A stretch of 64,000 bases of DNA, from assembly GCA_032622095.1 (NCBI GenBank), contig CP136063.1:145285950-145349949 (forward strand), given 5' to 3'. The notes under the pieces are model-generated. The model did not search any database. It saw nothing but the letters and a program-made list of their open reading frames with translations, and was not told the DNA's origin. A program made the translations under genes and the position numbers. Numbering within the stretch: the stretch's first letter is position 1; the number at the start of each line of letters is the position of its first letter. Of the stretch, positions 11,736 through 23,398 are shown piece by piece. This DNA comes from Siphonodentalium dalli (Eukaryota > Mollusca > Scaphopoda > Gadilida > Siphonodentaliidae).

Positions 11736-13255
11736 ATATATATACATATCATTTGCATATCATTATATATATATCCCCATAACTTGGTTCTGTGAAGACG
11801 CCACATAACTAGGTTATATATTAAAAACCCCATAAATGGAAACATTTCAGAATATATATATATATACATATATATGCTATATAGGCCAGCGGAGGAGACG
11901 ACCCTTTGCATATGTACCTTCTCTGATGTTATACATTACCTTCTATTAATATAATTAATATTCCAAATCAATTCCAAATTAAACATATATGGCAATTACT
12001 GTTCCCTACACAATATACATTTATATGTTATTATGTATGTATATTGTCCATATATGGATGTTTCGCCAATTAAACTGTTTTTATCTTGTCATTCTTAGCT
12101 AGCTTTTCGAATTCCATCGTTTTATAGCCCGAAATATGTCATCGTTTTCGCCATTAAAATTGGTTCCAACGTATTATAGAACTCGGGACATTTCTCGACA
12201 TTATTGAAAATCTTAGGCACATGACATGTATATAAATGATAAACGGATGGTTATTCCCTGGTATACGTTGTTTTTATTAATCTACTCAAAAATGTTACTA
12301 GCCTAACTAGTCTTGTTCATATGGCTCACATCAATATAAAAAGGTTGATAGGAATGTGATCGCTTTTGAAAAGATATCTACACTTGTGACCGGTTTGAAC
12401 AGCTGGCTACGAATGTGACCAATGGCTTTTTACAATGACCCCATTAGCCACAGTAATGGTTCATTGGTGCCCCATCTGGACAATGGATTTAGAATGGAGA
12501 ATGTAAATTAGAGAATTGTTTGTGATACACGGATGCTACGAACATAATCAGTTCACGACCGTCTTGAAACCTGACATGCATTACTATGGTATACCGCAGT
12601 ACACTACAATATAACTATAGTATGCTATAGTACAGTTATCATAGTACTTATGGGACTTTTACTATTGTATATTGTGGTAGTACTATAGAACCCCTCCCCT
12701 GAATTGTTATGAACCAACCCCAACTGTACATCACAATGTATCACTTCCAATATGTAGTTTAACTTTGTAAAGAAGACATGACTTGCGATTGAGATGGTAT
12801 ACCATATAATTGGCCTTTCTAAATTGTCCGAGTCAGCGATTTTTTCGGTATTAAAATTCAAATATAAAAGCCCCTTTTGCACTCTTATTTGGAACTGCAC
12901 TTGTATTTCCCTGGTTTAACTATAGTACCAACCATCATACTACATAGTATAGTCCAGCATGAATTTAGCCAACAAACATAATACCCCAACCATGTACTAC
13001 AGTACCGGCGAGAGTATTCTAGTATTGGCAAGCGCAATAAAGGTACAATCCATATACTATACGACTCTGAACATCTCACTTATAGTATTAAAAGCCAAGA
13101 CTACTCTGGTATTAAGCAACTACTATATTAGGCTACTCTGATAATTTTGCATGCTACTACCAAATATGCTAAACTATATTATAGGAGAGAGCACTACCAT
13201 GTACAAACTAAGTAATACAATTTTTATTTAAAAGTAAAATCTTTCGTACTAAATG
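11736..13255. other. AT-rich sequence with many ACTATAGTAC-like words
   Basis: No gene recognised. Two subregions, about 12,580-12,700 and 12,900-13,160, are rich in short palindromic words such as CTATAGTA, TATAGTATG and TAGTACT. They may be remnants of a decayed simple satellite. (TA)n runs occur near 11,770 and 11,855. Confidence 0.4.
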
Positions 13256-13265
13256 TATTGAGATC

Positions 13266-13434
13266 GGGGGCCTCGATGGCTCAGTCGGTTAGGGGTACAC
13301 CTCCAAGCCGGCTCGCCCCCAGCGTTTGCTATGAGGGTTCAAATCCACATGTTTCTACCGTGGATTTTGTAACTCGAAATCATTATCTGACCTGATTTGA
13401 CGAAAGCGACATCAAACCCCAATCAATCAATCAA
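13266..13434 (+). mobile_element. tRNA-derived SINE with target-site duplication
   Basis: An A box (TGGCTCAGTCGGTTA, 13277-13291) and a B box (GGTTCAAATCC, 13336-13346) are spaced as in a tRNA gene. An unrelated body follows, ending in a (CAAT)n-type tail, AATCAATCAATCAA. The element is flanked by the exact 10-bp duplication TATTGAGATC at 13256-13265 and 13435-13444, which fixes both ends. At 169 bp the length suits a SINE. Tails built of CAATC words are common for invertebrate SINEs and their LINE partners. No long A-run is present, so mobilisation by an L1-like LINE is unlikely. Confidence 0.88.
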
Positions 13435-13444
13435 TATTGAGATC

Positions 13445-13782
13445 TGGTAACTCACGGTGATTTAATAAGCATTACGGGCACAACAATTAACATTTTTCAG
13501 ATAAACTAATCCATATTTTCTAATTGATTAACTAAAACTTAAGTGATGAACATCAGTGGACACTCCGTTGAAAGCCATCCACACAGACAATCGTCAGACC
13601 TGGGTTACAAATGTGCCCGTACACTAAAACGGCCATGATACGCCATGGAATTTCCATAGTTACTAGTACCGTGAGCGATAACTCTTTTTCATAATAGCCT
13701 ATTACAGCTGGGGTGTTTCCTTTCTCTTTTTGCGGGGAAAAATAATGTTTTGTTATTTAATTATGGAACAATTGAGTACCTG
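13445..13782. other. No recognisable feature
   Basis: Unique-looking sequence between the SINE and the fold-back element. Nothing supported. Confidence 0.4.
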
Positions 13783-13790
13783 GTGTTATT
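13783..13790. repeat. Left 8-bp flank duplication of the fold-back element
   Basis: GTGTTATT stands directly outside the left tip ACTACGGTGACATCGGCTA. The right flank at 34646-34653 is GTGTTACT, seven of eight bases identical. This is read as the target-site duplication. Confidence 0.65.
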
Positions 13791-13809
13791 ACTACGGTGA
13801 CATCGGCTA

Positions 13810-15911
13810 GAGAGGAATAAATTGCTTAATGACAACCAGGCGGGGTTCAGAAAGGGTCGTTCAACAATAGACAACATTTTCGTTTTGTACAGCTTGACTG
13901 AGATTTATTTACGTGGAGGGAGGAAATTATATTGTACTTTTGTTGATTTCAAGAAAGCATTTGATACAGTTTGGCGAGAGGGTTTGTGGGTCAAGCTTCT
14001 GAGAACGGGAATCAACGGAAAGATATTCAATATAATCCGAAGCATGTATCGTGTTACTAAATCATGCGTTCTTAGTAATGCTCGTATGACTGACTATTTT
14101 GTCTGTTGTACAGGGGTTAAACAAGGTGGAAACCTGTCACCCCTATTATTTTCTATCTATCTAAATGATCTTGAAGACTTTTTGAAGACTTTTTGAAGAC
14201 TGTGCTATAGACGGATTGAACTATCTTAATGGTCGTATTTTTAGCGAACTGCAGACTTATCTGAAATAATGGTGCATCTTATATGCCGATGACACCGTCT
14301 TGTTTGCGGATAATCCGCACGATATGCAACGCATCCTCGATGCGTTCTCAGACTACTCTGATTCATGGGAGCTCAAGGTAAACACTCAAAAAACCAAGAT
14401 AATGATTTTCAGTAACAAAAAAGTTAGATCCTCTCCAACATTCACACTATCTAATGATAAACTGGAAATAGTTGAGCGCTTCCCTTATTTGGGCATTGTG
14501 TTATTTTATAATGGCCGATTTTGCCAAGCAATCAAGTCGATAAAAATTAAATCGACAAAAGCTATGTACGGACTTCTGTCCAATGTGAGAAATCTTCAAA
14601 TTCCTGTAGATTTGGCGCTAAAACTATTTGACTACCTTATACAACCTATTTTATTGTATGGGTGCGAAATATGGGGCTTTGAAAATACCCGTGCTATTGA
14701 AGCCGTTCACCTAAAATTTTGCAAGCTTTTGACAAACATGAAGATGAGCACACCAAATTATATCGTATATGGTGAACTGGGAAGATGGCCCTTGCGTATC
14801 GAAATTGAAAAGAGAATGATCGCATACTGGGGTCGTTTACTGAAGAAAGAGACATGCTTGCCACTTACTCTCTACAAGCTAATATTAGCTATTAAAGATG
14901 GAGGCAAAGATATACGATATATAAATACCATGAATGATATTTTTGTCCGCGCAGATTGCGAGGTTAGCTGGAAAACACAGTCACCAATTACAAATGGTAT
15001 GCTTCAAGCTATACATGGTAAACTACTGAACCAATTTTTATGTCAATGGAATAATGACATATCGAAATCCTCACGTGGAGAATTCTATCGTATGTTGAAG
15101 GAATCCCCATCACTTAATCGTTATTATATTGAACTTCCCTTCAATGTTATTATTCCTACACAGCGAATGCGTACAACGAATCACAGGTTGGTGTGGAAAC
15201 TATGAAATGGTCTAGATCTAAGACCAAATCAAAAGGGAAGTCACCAGATAGCTCATGTAAACTATGCGGTGCCACCATGTGCGATGAATTTCATTTTGTA
15301 ATGGTCTGTCCAGAATTAAATGAGCTTAGAGCTAAATACTTCGACAAATGGCAATTGACTAGCCCATCGAGAGACACTTTCTACAATTTATTGAACTCTG
15401 ACGACACGATAAAGCTCCGCAAACTGTCGACTTTCATCAAAATTGGATTGAACAAAATTCGATAAGGGTTCCAACTGTTTGTTTTGTTTGTTTGTTTGTT
15501 TGTTTTTCTTTCTCCCACATAACTCACGCAGATATTAATATATACAACAAAATTTAATAGAACGAAACCTAATTGCATTTTTATAAATGTTGAATAATTT
15601 GCTTTCAAATTTCTATTAAAATGCATTTAATAGTCTCATATTCTTATAAGCGAAAGTTCTGCTATACATTTAACAGTCCTTTTTTATGTTGTAATTATTT
15701 AAGGAAGTAAAGATAGTTTCACGCATATATATAATTGTATGTGTGTATGTATGCATAATTGTTGTTATATATTGGGTGTGATGATTGTTTTTCAGTATTT
15801 ACTGTTTGCATGTGTATTTTCAAATATTTGGACCGGAGTGTTCTCATTTGTACATAGTGTATTATGTACCAAATTACCAATTGGCTGGGAATAAAGCATT
15901 ACTTACTTACT
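13810..15911 (+). mobile_element. 5'-truncated LINE inserted just inside the fold-back left tip
   Basis: The insertion begins within the reverse-transcriptase domain and ends with AATAAAG and a microsatellite tail (ACTTACTTACT). GCTA flanks it on both sides (13806-13809 and 15912-15915). The right tip of the fold-back element shows the uninterrupted version, CATCGGCTACTTATTCCC, so the LINE entered after the two tips existed. Loss of the 5' part is the usual result of incomplete reverse transcription. A (TTTG)n run in the 3' untranslated part is at 15477-15505. Confidence 0.88.
13816..15465 (+). pseudogene. LINE reverse transcriptase (C-terminal part), frame-broken
   Basis: The 5' end of the reading starts at NDNQAGFRKGRST, reverse-transcriptase block 2. 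FVDFKKAFDTVW carries the first catalytic Asp, GVKQGGNLSPLLF is the template-grip block, and LYADDTVLFAD near 14285 is the catalytic YADD box. The thumb region follows, then a C-terminal zinc knuckle, CKLC-X8-H-X4-C (about 15,260-15,315), before the stop at 15463-15465. Three lesions break it. An 11-bp tandem duplication (GAAGACTTTTT, about 14175-14196) shifts the frame, a TAA precedes the YADD box, and a further shift lies near 15,195. The endonuclease and any ORF1 are missing. The exact LINE clade cannot be told without a tree. Confidence 0.9.
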
Positions 15912-15954
15912 GCTACTTAATCCCAGTTCCTTATTCCTTATTCGGAAACATTAT

Positions 15955-18900
15955 ATATTGACCAAATAAACGGTGCGGTAGGGTGGCAACCATAGCCGTT
16001 TTGGTATTTATAAACCGATTTTGACCAAATAAAAGTTGCGGTAGGGTGGCCCACCCCAAAATTAGATATAAAAACCGAAAACAGCACCCCTCTAGCCCAT
16101 ACGGTTGCCATAGTAGGTGGCCAAAGTGGCAACCATAGCCGTTTTGGTATTTATGAACCGATTTTGACCAAATAAAATGTTCGGTAGGGTGGCCCAACCC
16201 AAAATTAGATATAAAAACCAAAAACCGCACCCCTCTAGCCCATACGGTTGCCACAGTAGGTGGCCAAAGTGGCAACCATAGCCGTTTTGGTATTTATGAA
16301 CCGATTTTGACCAAATAAAATGTGCAGTAGGGTGGCCCACCCCAAAATTAGATATAAAAACCAAAAACCGCACCCTCTACCCCATACTGTTGCCACAGTA
16401 GGTGGCCAAAGTGGCAACCATAGCCGTTTTGGTATTTATAAACCGATTTTGACCAAATAAAAGTTGCGGTTGGGTGGCCCACCCCAAAATTAGATATAAA
16501 AACCGAAAACAGCACCCCTCTAGCCCATACGGTTGCCACAGTAGGAGGCCAAAGTGGCAATCATATCCGTTTTGGTATTTATGAACCGATTTTGACCAAA
16601 TAAAATGTGCAGTAGGGTGGCCCACCCCAAAATTAGATATAAAAACAAAAAACCGCATCCTCTAGCCCATACGGTTGCCACAGTAGGTGGCCAAAGTGGC
16701 AACCATAGCCGTTTTGGTATTTATGAACCGATTTTGACCAAATAAAATGTGCGGAAGGGTGGCGCACCCCAAAATTAGATATAAAAACCAAAACCACACC
16801 TTCAGCCCATACGGTTGCCACAGTAGGTGGCCAAAGTGGCAACCATAGCCGTTTTGGTATTTATAAACCGATTTTGACCAAATAAAAGTTGCGGTAGGGT
16901 GGTCCACCCCAAAATTAGATATAAAAACCGAAAACAGCACCCATCTAGCCCATACGGTTGCCACAGTAGGTGGCCAAAGTGACAATCATAGCCGTTTTGG
17001 TATTTATGAACCGATTTTGACCAAATAAAATGTGCAGTAGGGTGGCCCACCCCAAAATTAGATATAAAAACCAAAAACCGCACCCTCTAGCCCATACGGT
17101 TGCCACAGTATGTGGCCAAAGTGGCAACCATATCTGTTTTGGTATTTATGAACCGATTTTGACCAAATAAAAGTTGCGGTAGGGTGGCCCACCCCAAAAT
17201 TAGATATAAAAACCGAAAACAGCACCCCTCTAGCCCATACGGTTGCCACAGTAGGTGGCCAAAGTGGCAATCATAGCCGTTTTGGTATTTATGAACCGAT
17301 TTTGACCAAATAAAATGTGCAGTAGGGTGGCCCACCCCAAAATTAGATATAAAAACCAAAAACCGCACCCCCTACCCCATACTGTTGCCACAGTAGGTGG
17401 CCAAAGTGGCAACCATAGCCGTTTTGGTATTTATGAACCGATTTTGACCAAATAAAATGTGCGGTAGCGTGGCCCACCCCAAAATTAGATATAAAAACCA
17501 AACACCGCACCCCTCTAGCCCATACGGTTGCCACAGTAGGTGGCCAAAGTGGCAACCATAGCCGTTTTGGTATTTATAAACCGATTTTGACTAAATAAAA
17601 GTTGCGGTAGGGTGGCCCACCCCAAAATTAGATATAAAAACCGAAAACAGCACCCCTTTAGCCCATACGGTTGCCACAGTAGGTGGCCAAAGTGGCAATC
17701 ATAGCCGTTTTGGTATTTATGAACCGATTTTGACCAAATAAAATGTGCAGTAGGGTGGCCCACCCCAAAATTAGATATAAAAACCAAAAACCGCACCCCT
17801 CTAGCCCATACGGTTGCCACAGTAGGTGGCCAAAGTGGCAACATAGTCGTTTTGGTATTTATGAACCGATTTTGACCAAATAAAAGTTCCGGTAGGGTGG
17901 CCCACCCCAAAATTATATATAAAAACCGAAAACCGCACCCCTCTAGCCCATACGGTTGCCACAGTAGGTGGCCAAAGTGGCAGCCATAGCCGTTTTGGTA
18001 TTTATGAACCGATTTTGACCAAATAAAAGTTGCGGTAGGGTGGCCCACCCCAAAATTAGATATAAAAATCGTAAACAGCACCCCTCTAGCCCACACGGTT
18101 GCCACAGTAGGTGGCCAAAGTGGCAACCATAGCCGTTTTGGTATTTATGAACCGATTTTGACCAAATAAAAGTTGCGGTAGGGTGGGCCACCCCAAAATT
18201 AGATATAAAAACCAAAAACCGCACCCCTCTAGCCCATACGGTTGCCACAGTAGGTGGCCAAAGTGGCAACCATAGCCGTTTTGATATTTATGAACCGATT
18301 TTAACCAAATAAAAGTTGCGGTAGGGTGGCCCACCCCAAAATTAGATATAAAAACCGAAAAAAGCACCCCTCTAGCCCATACGGTTGCCACAGTAGGTGG
18401 CCAAAGTGGCAACCATAGCCGTTTTGGTATTTATGAACCGATTTTGACCAAATAAAATGTGCGGTATGGTGGCCCACCCCAAAATTAGATATAAAAACCA
18501 AAAACCGCACCCCTCTAGCCCATACGGTTGCCACAGTAGGTGGCCAAAGTGGCAACCATAGCCGTTTTGGTATTTATAAACCGATTTTGACCAAATAAAA
18601 GTTGCGGTAGGGTGGCCCACCCCAAAATTAGATATAAAAACCGAAAACAGCACCCCTCTAGCCCATACGGTTGCCACAGTAGGTGGCCAAAGTGGCAATC
18701 ATAGCCGTTTTGGTATTTATGAACCGATTTTGACCAAATAAAAGTTGCGGTAGGGTGGCCCACCCCAAAATTAGATATAAAAACCGAAAACAGCACCCCT
18801 CTAGCCCACACGGTTGCCACAGTAGGTGGCAACCATATCCGTTTTGGTATTTATGAACCGATTTTGACCAAATAAAATGTGCGGTAGGGTGGCTCACTCC

Positions 18901-18990
18901 AAAATAACATATTATAACCGAAAACCGCACACATCTAGCCCATACGGTTGCCACAGTAGGTGGCCAAAGTGGCAACCATAGCCGGTTTGG
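15955..18990 (-). repeat. Left-arm 143-bp satellite array (about 21 units)
   Basis: TGGCCAAAGTGGCAACCATA recurs every 143 bp. Each unit holds ACCGATTTTGACCAAATAAA, a GGGTGGCCCACCCC stretch that is itself an inverted repeat, and ATTAGATATAAAAACC. Two subtypes are mixed: one with AAAGTTGCGG and CCGAAAACAGC, one with AAATGTGCRG and CCAAAAACCGC. In places they follow each other in threes. The orientation is opposite to the right-arm array. Because 143 is not a multiple of three, the many 60-108-codon open frames here shift frame at each unit and are not genes. Confidence 0.95.
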
Positions 18991-20105
18991 TATTTATAGA
19001 CACCAGACACCAACAGTCAAATATGGTGGACATACATTATATAATACAACGATAAAACAAAGATGAACAATTACGTAAACCAACGCTTTATTAATTACAA
19101 ATTCTCCGAATCCATCCAAACCACCGCTCGAGTCACGACTTTCAAACTAATTATATGGTTTGTTGCATCGTAACCCTCTATTGGACGATTCATTGTTTTC
19201 GGTACCAAGGAAACTATTTAACTTTTAAAAATGTGTTTTATAAAGAGGTAATCCATCCTTAATTGCTTTAATTAATACATATTGCAAGGGATATCCTGTT
19301 AAAGGCAGGGTACATTAAAGAAGGTCTATCTCTTTGTAAACATGTGTTATATCGTTACCGTGGTATAAGATATTAGATATGAATCGAAGACAGCTGTCCG
19401 AACATGCTTCTATCGATTAATATTAATTATATTTCGAATATAATTTAGTTCCCAGTTCCCAGTTCCTTATTCAGCTCCCCATTCAAAACTTTTTAGTTCC
19501 CAGTTCCCTGTTCCTTATTCAGCTCCTTATTCAAATTCAGTCTCCGATTCGAGAAATTCGACGGAATGGCGGCTAGGATGATAAAATGTTGTGCATAGCC
19601 ACCATAGAGGCAAATCTGTGTCATAAAAGCCCATTATACCCGGCCACAAAGTGGACGTAAGTGAAGCCTGGATTCCAAACGGACCCTAAAATGTTGCTAA
19701 ATTCCAGATTGTGAGAGATCTATGTCATTGCTAATCCCTTTTGGTGCGACTTCGTTCGTAGCCACACAAAAGGTAAATAATAACTATCCGACTAGCCCAT
19801 CATTCGGCCATAAATTGGGCGTATGTAGAGCCTAGAATTCAACGGGCCCTAAAATGTTGCTAACCACCCAATATGCAAATTTCTGTCAAAAAAATACCCA
19901 GTTAGCTCATTATACCCGACCACAAATTAGGCGTAAGTCGTTCCCGGAATCTGAATAGACCAGACAATGTTGCTAAATTCCCGATTGAGACACATGGCTA
20001 TGCTGTTGTCGCAATCGACCATACACCTTTGTCAGATCATATGAGAATCCACTTCATGACAGAGTAGTTGCTAGGTTTTATGAATAACTAAATTACTTAT
20101 ATATA
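18991..20105. repeat. Left-arm spacer with TTAA-element ends and a triplicated segment
   Basis: This spacer is present in inverted order at about 30,240-31,350 with very few differences. It contains an outward-facing MITE end at TTAA 19259-19262 and an inward-facing end at TTAA 19315-19318 (TTAAAGAAGGTCTATC). Copies of the leader TTCCCAGTTCCTTATTC follow near 19,450-19,540. At 19,600-19,990 lie three diverged copies of a segment with ACCCGGCCACAAA, GCGTAAGT and TGTTGCTAAATTCC. No protein-coding frame. Confidence 0.8.
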
Positions 20106-20109
20106 GCAT

Positions 20110-22795
20110 ACTCGTATGAACGATCGCCGGTATTCGTCCTCTTATGCATTATCAGACTCCATATATGAATGAATTCATTGTGATATACGTCACTCTTTTA
20201 TGTGCGATCGCCGGTCCCTTATGCATTGGCAGACTCAGTATATGCACTTTCAAAATGATTCTCTTGGTAAGATAGTATTTCTTATTTTGAGAATTATTTT
20301 CTCAGTTCCTCTTATGCATTGCCAAACTCCGTATATGACTGGATTCATTCGCACACACGTCACACTCGTATGGACGATCGCCGGTGTTCGTCCTCTTATG
20401 CATTTTCAGACTCCATATATGACTGAATTCCTTCTCATACACGTCACTCTCGTATCGCGGGTGTTCGTCATCTTATGCATTGTCAATTTGTCAGACTCCA
20501 TATATGACTGAATTTCTTGTGATGTACGTCACTCTCATATAGACAATCGCCTTATGCATTGCAAGACTACATATATGACTGGATCCATTCTCATACACGT
20601 CACACTCGTATGGACGATCGCCGGTGTTCGTCCTCTTCTGCATTGCCAGACTCCATATATGACTGAATTCATTTTTATACACGTCACACTCGTATGGACG
20701 ATCGCCGGTGTTCGCCCTCTTATGCATTGTCAGACTCCATATATGACTGAATTCCTTAAGATGTACGTCACTCTCATATGGACAATCGCCGATGTTCGTC
20801 CTCTTATGCATTACCAGACTATATATATGACTGAATTCCTTGTGATGTACGTCACTCTCTTGTGTCCCTTATGCGTTGGCAGACTCAATATATGCACTTC
20901 CAAATAGATTTTCTAGGTAAGATAATATTTCTTATATTGATAATTATTTTCTCAGTTCCTCTTATGCATTGCCATACTCCATATATGACTGGATTCATTC
21001 CCATACACGTCACACTCGTATGGACGATCGCCGGTGTTCGTCCTCTTATGCTTTGCCAGACTCCATATATGACTGAATTCATTTTTATACACGTCACACT
21101 CATATGGACAATCGCCGATCTTCGTTCTCTTATGCATTATCACACTCTATATATGACTGAATTCCTTATGATACGTCACTCTCTTGTGTGCAATCGCCGG
21201 TCCCTTATGCATTGGCAGACTCAATATATTCACTTCCAAAACGATTTTCTAGGTAAGATAATATTTCTTATTTTGAGAATTATTTTCTCTGTTCCATATA
21301 TGACTGGATTCATTCTCATACACGTCACTCTTGTGTGGACGATCACCGGTTTTCGTCCTCTTGTTCATTTTCAGACTCCATATATGACTGAATTCATTTT
21401 TATACACGTCACACTCGTATGGACGATCGCCGGTGTTCGCCCTCTTATGCATTGTCAGACTTCATATATGACTGAATTCATTGAGATGTACGTCACTCTC
21501 TTGTGTCCCTTATGCGTTGGCAGACTCAATATGTGCACTTCAAAATAGATTTTCTAGGTAAGATAATATTTCTTATATTGAGAATTATTTTCTCAGTTCC
21601 TCTTATGCATTGCCAGGCTCCATATATGACTGGATTCATTCTCATACACGTCACACTCGTATGGACGATCGCCGGTGTTCGTCCTCTTATGCTTTGTCAG
21701 ACTCCATATATGACTGAATTCATTTTTATACACGTCACACTCATATGGACAATCGCCGATCTTCGTCCTCTTATGCATTATCACACTCTATATATGACTG
21801 AATTCCTTATGATACACGTCACTCTCTTGTGTCCATTATGCGTTGGCAGACTCAATATATTCACTTCCAAAACGATGTTCTAGGTAAGATAATATTTCTT
21901 ATTTTGAGAATTATTTTCTCTGTTCCATATATGACTGGATTCATTCTCATACACGTCACTCTTGTGTGGACGATCGCCGGTTTTCGTCCTCTTGTGCATT
22001 TTCAGACTCCATATATGACTGAATTCATTTTTATACACGTCACACTCGTATGGACGATCGCCGGTGTTCGCCCTCTTATGCATTGTCAGACTCCATATAT
22101 GACTGAATTCATTGAAATGTACGTCACTCTCTTGTGTCCCTTATGAGTTGGCAGACTCAATATATGCACTTCCAAATAGATTTTCTAGGTAAGATAATAT
22201 TTCTTATATTGAGAATTATTTTCTCAGTTCCTCTCATGCATTGCCAGACTCCATATATGACTGGATTCATTCTCATACACGTCACACTCGTACGGGCGAT
22301 CGCCGGTGTTCGTCCTCTTATGCATTGTCAGACTCAATATATGACTGAATTCATTTTTATACACGTCACACTCGTATGGACGATCGCGGGTGTTCGCCCT
22401 CTTATGCATTGTCAGACTCTATATATGACTGAATTCCTTATGATACACGTCACTCTCATGTGTGCAATATCCGGTCCCTTATGCATTGGCAGACTCAATA
22501 TATTCACTTCCAAAACGATTTTCTAGGTAAGATAATATTTCTTATTTTGAGAATTATTTTCTCTGTTCCATATATGACTGGATTCATTCTCATACACGTC
22601 ACTCTTGTGTGGTCGATCGTCGGTATTCGTCCTTTTATACATTGTCAAACTCCATATATGACTGAATTCCTTATACACGTCACACTCGTATGGGCGATCG
22701 CCGGTGTTCTTCCTCTTATGCATTGTCAGACTCCATATATGATGTATTCCGTATGATATACATCACGCTCGAATGGGCGATCGCCGGTGTTCGTC
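20110..22795 (-). repeat. Left-arm 84-bp array derived from a C2H2 zinc-finger gene (dead)
   Basis: Read on the minus strand, units of 28 codons repeat as HKRTNTGDRPYECDVY followed by a stretch ending NEFSHIWSLAM. TGDRPYEC is the classic linker between Kruppel-type fingers (TGEKPYxC). The Phe, Leu and first His of a finger are in place, but the second Cys is Tyr and the second His is Asn in essentially every copy, and in many copies the first Cys is Ser. The fingers cannot bind zinc. Interruptions carrying GGTAAGATAATATTTCTTAT divide the array, and a higher-order unit of about 635 bp is repeated three times (landmarks near 20,871, 21,508 and 22,137). No start, exon structure or other domain is left. 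Confidence 0.85.
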
Positions 22796-22871
22796 CTCTG
22801 AAGGACAAAGAGACCACGCGGTCATCTCATTGTGTATGGAGGCCCCCGAAGGGAACCTGTTAAAACTAGTT

Positions 22872-23398
22872 TAAAGATGGATTATCTCTTTAAATAACAA
22901 ATTTGAAATAGTTGCGTGGGTATAAAATAATAGATATGAACTGAAGACCTATGTCCGGAAAAGCTTCTATCAATTAATATTGATTTTATTTCGAATATTA
23001 AATCGGGCCCGTTTATGTTACTATTTTTATAACCGACCATTCGGATGAGACCGTATTGCGATATAGAGCACTGGGCTGTTCCTATGGCTACGCAACGAAT
23101 GTCACATGTCACAGATTGGTTGTTTGTATTGTTTTGTTCCACAGATATAAGCGATAATGAGTATAATTAACGTTTATTTGTGACAAAATTGCACAATATA
23201 ATTTATGGTCTCTGTTAACAGTAACCACTATTGTTCGTTAGCTGAACAAACACACCTTTTTAGACCAGAAAATATTAGAAATAAAATTAACATTAATCGA
23301 TAGAAGCATTTCCGGACAGGAGTCTTCGATTCAAATCTAATATTTTATACCCCGGTAATCATATAATACATGTTTACAAAGAGATAATCCACCTTTAA
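22872..23398. mobile_element. TTAA MITE, copy 1
   Basis: It begins TTAAAGATGGATTATCTC and ends with the complement of TTAAAGGTGGATTATCTC. Inverted similarity runs about 130 bp inward, through TCCGGA and CTTCTATCAATTAATATTG. No coding content. The TTAA target with an AGG start suggests a Kolobok-like family; that is inference. Confidence 0.8.

Noticed and set aside
13266-13346. A functional tRNA gene
   Set aside because: A and B boxes are present, but the acceptor stem does not pair, the sequence runs on into a SINE body and tail, and a 10-bp target duplication encloses the whole.
15931-18975. Many 60-203-codon open frames (MPLWPPTVATVWARG...) on the minus strand
   Set aside because: They are the 143-bp satellite read through. 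The unit is not a multiple of three, so the frame changes at every unit; the 'protein' is an artefact.
20200-22756. Plus-strand open frames in the left 84-bp array (MHCQTPYMTEF...)
   Set aside because: Antisense shadow of the zinc-finger-derived units; the recognisable finger signature is on the minus strand only.
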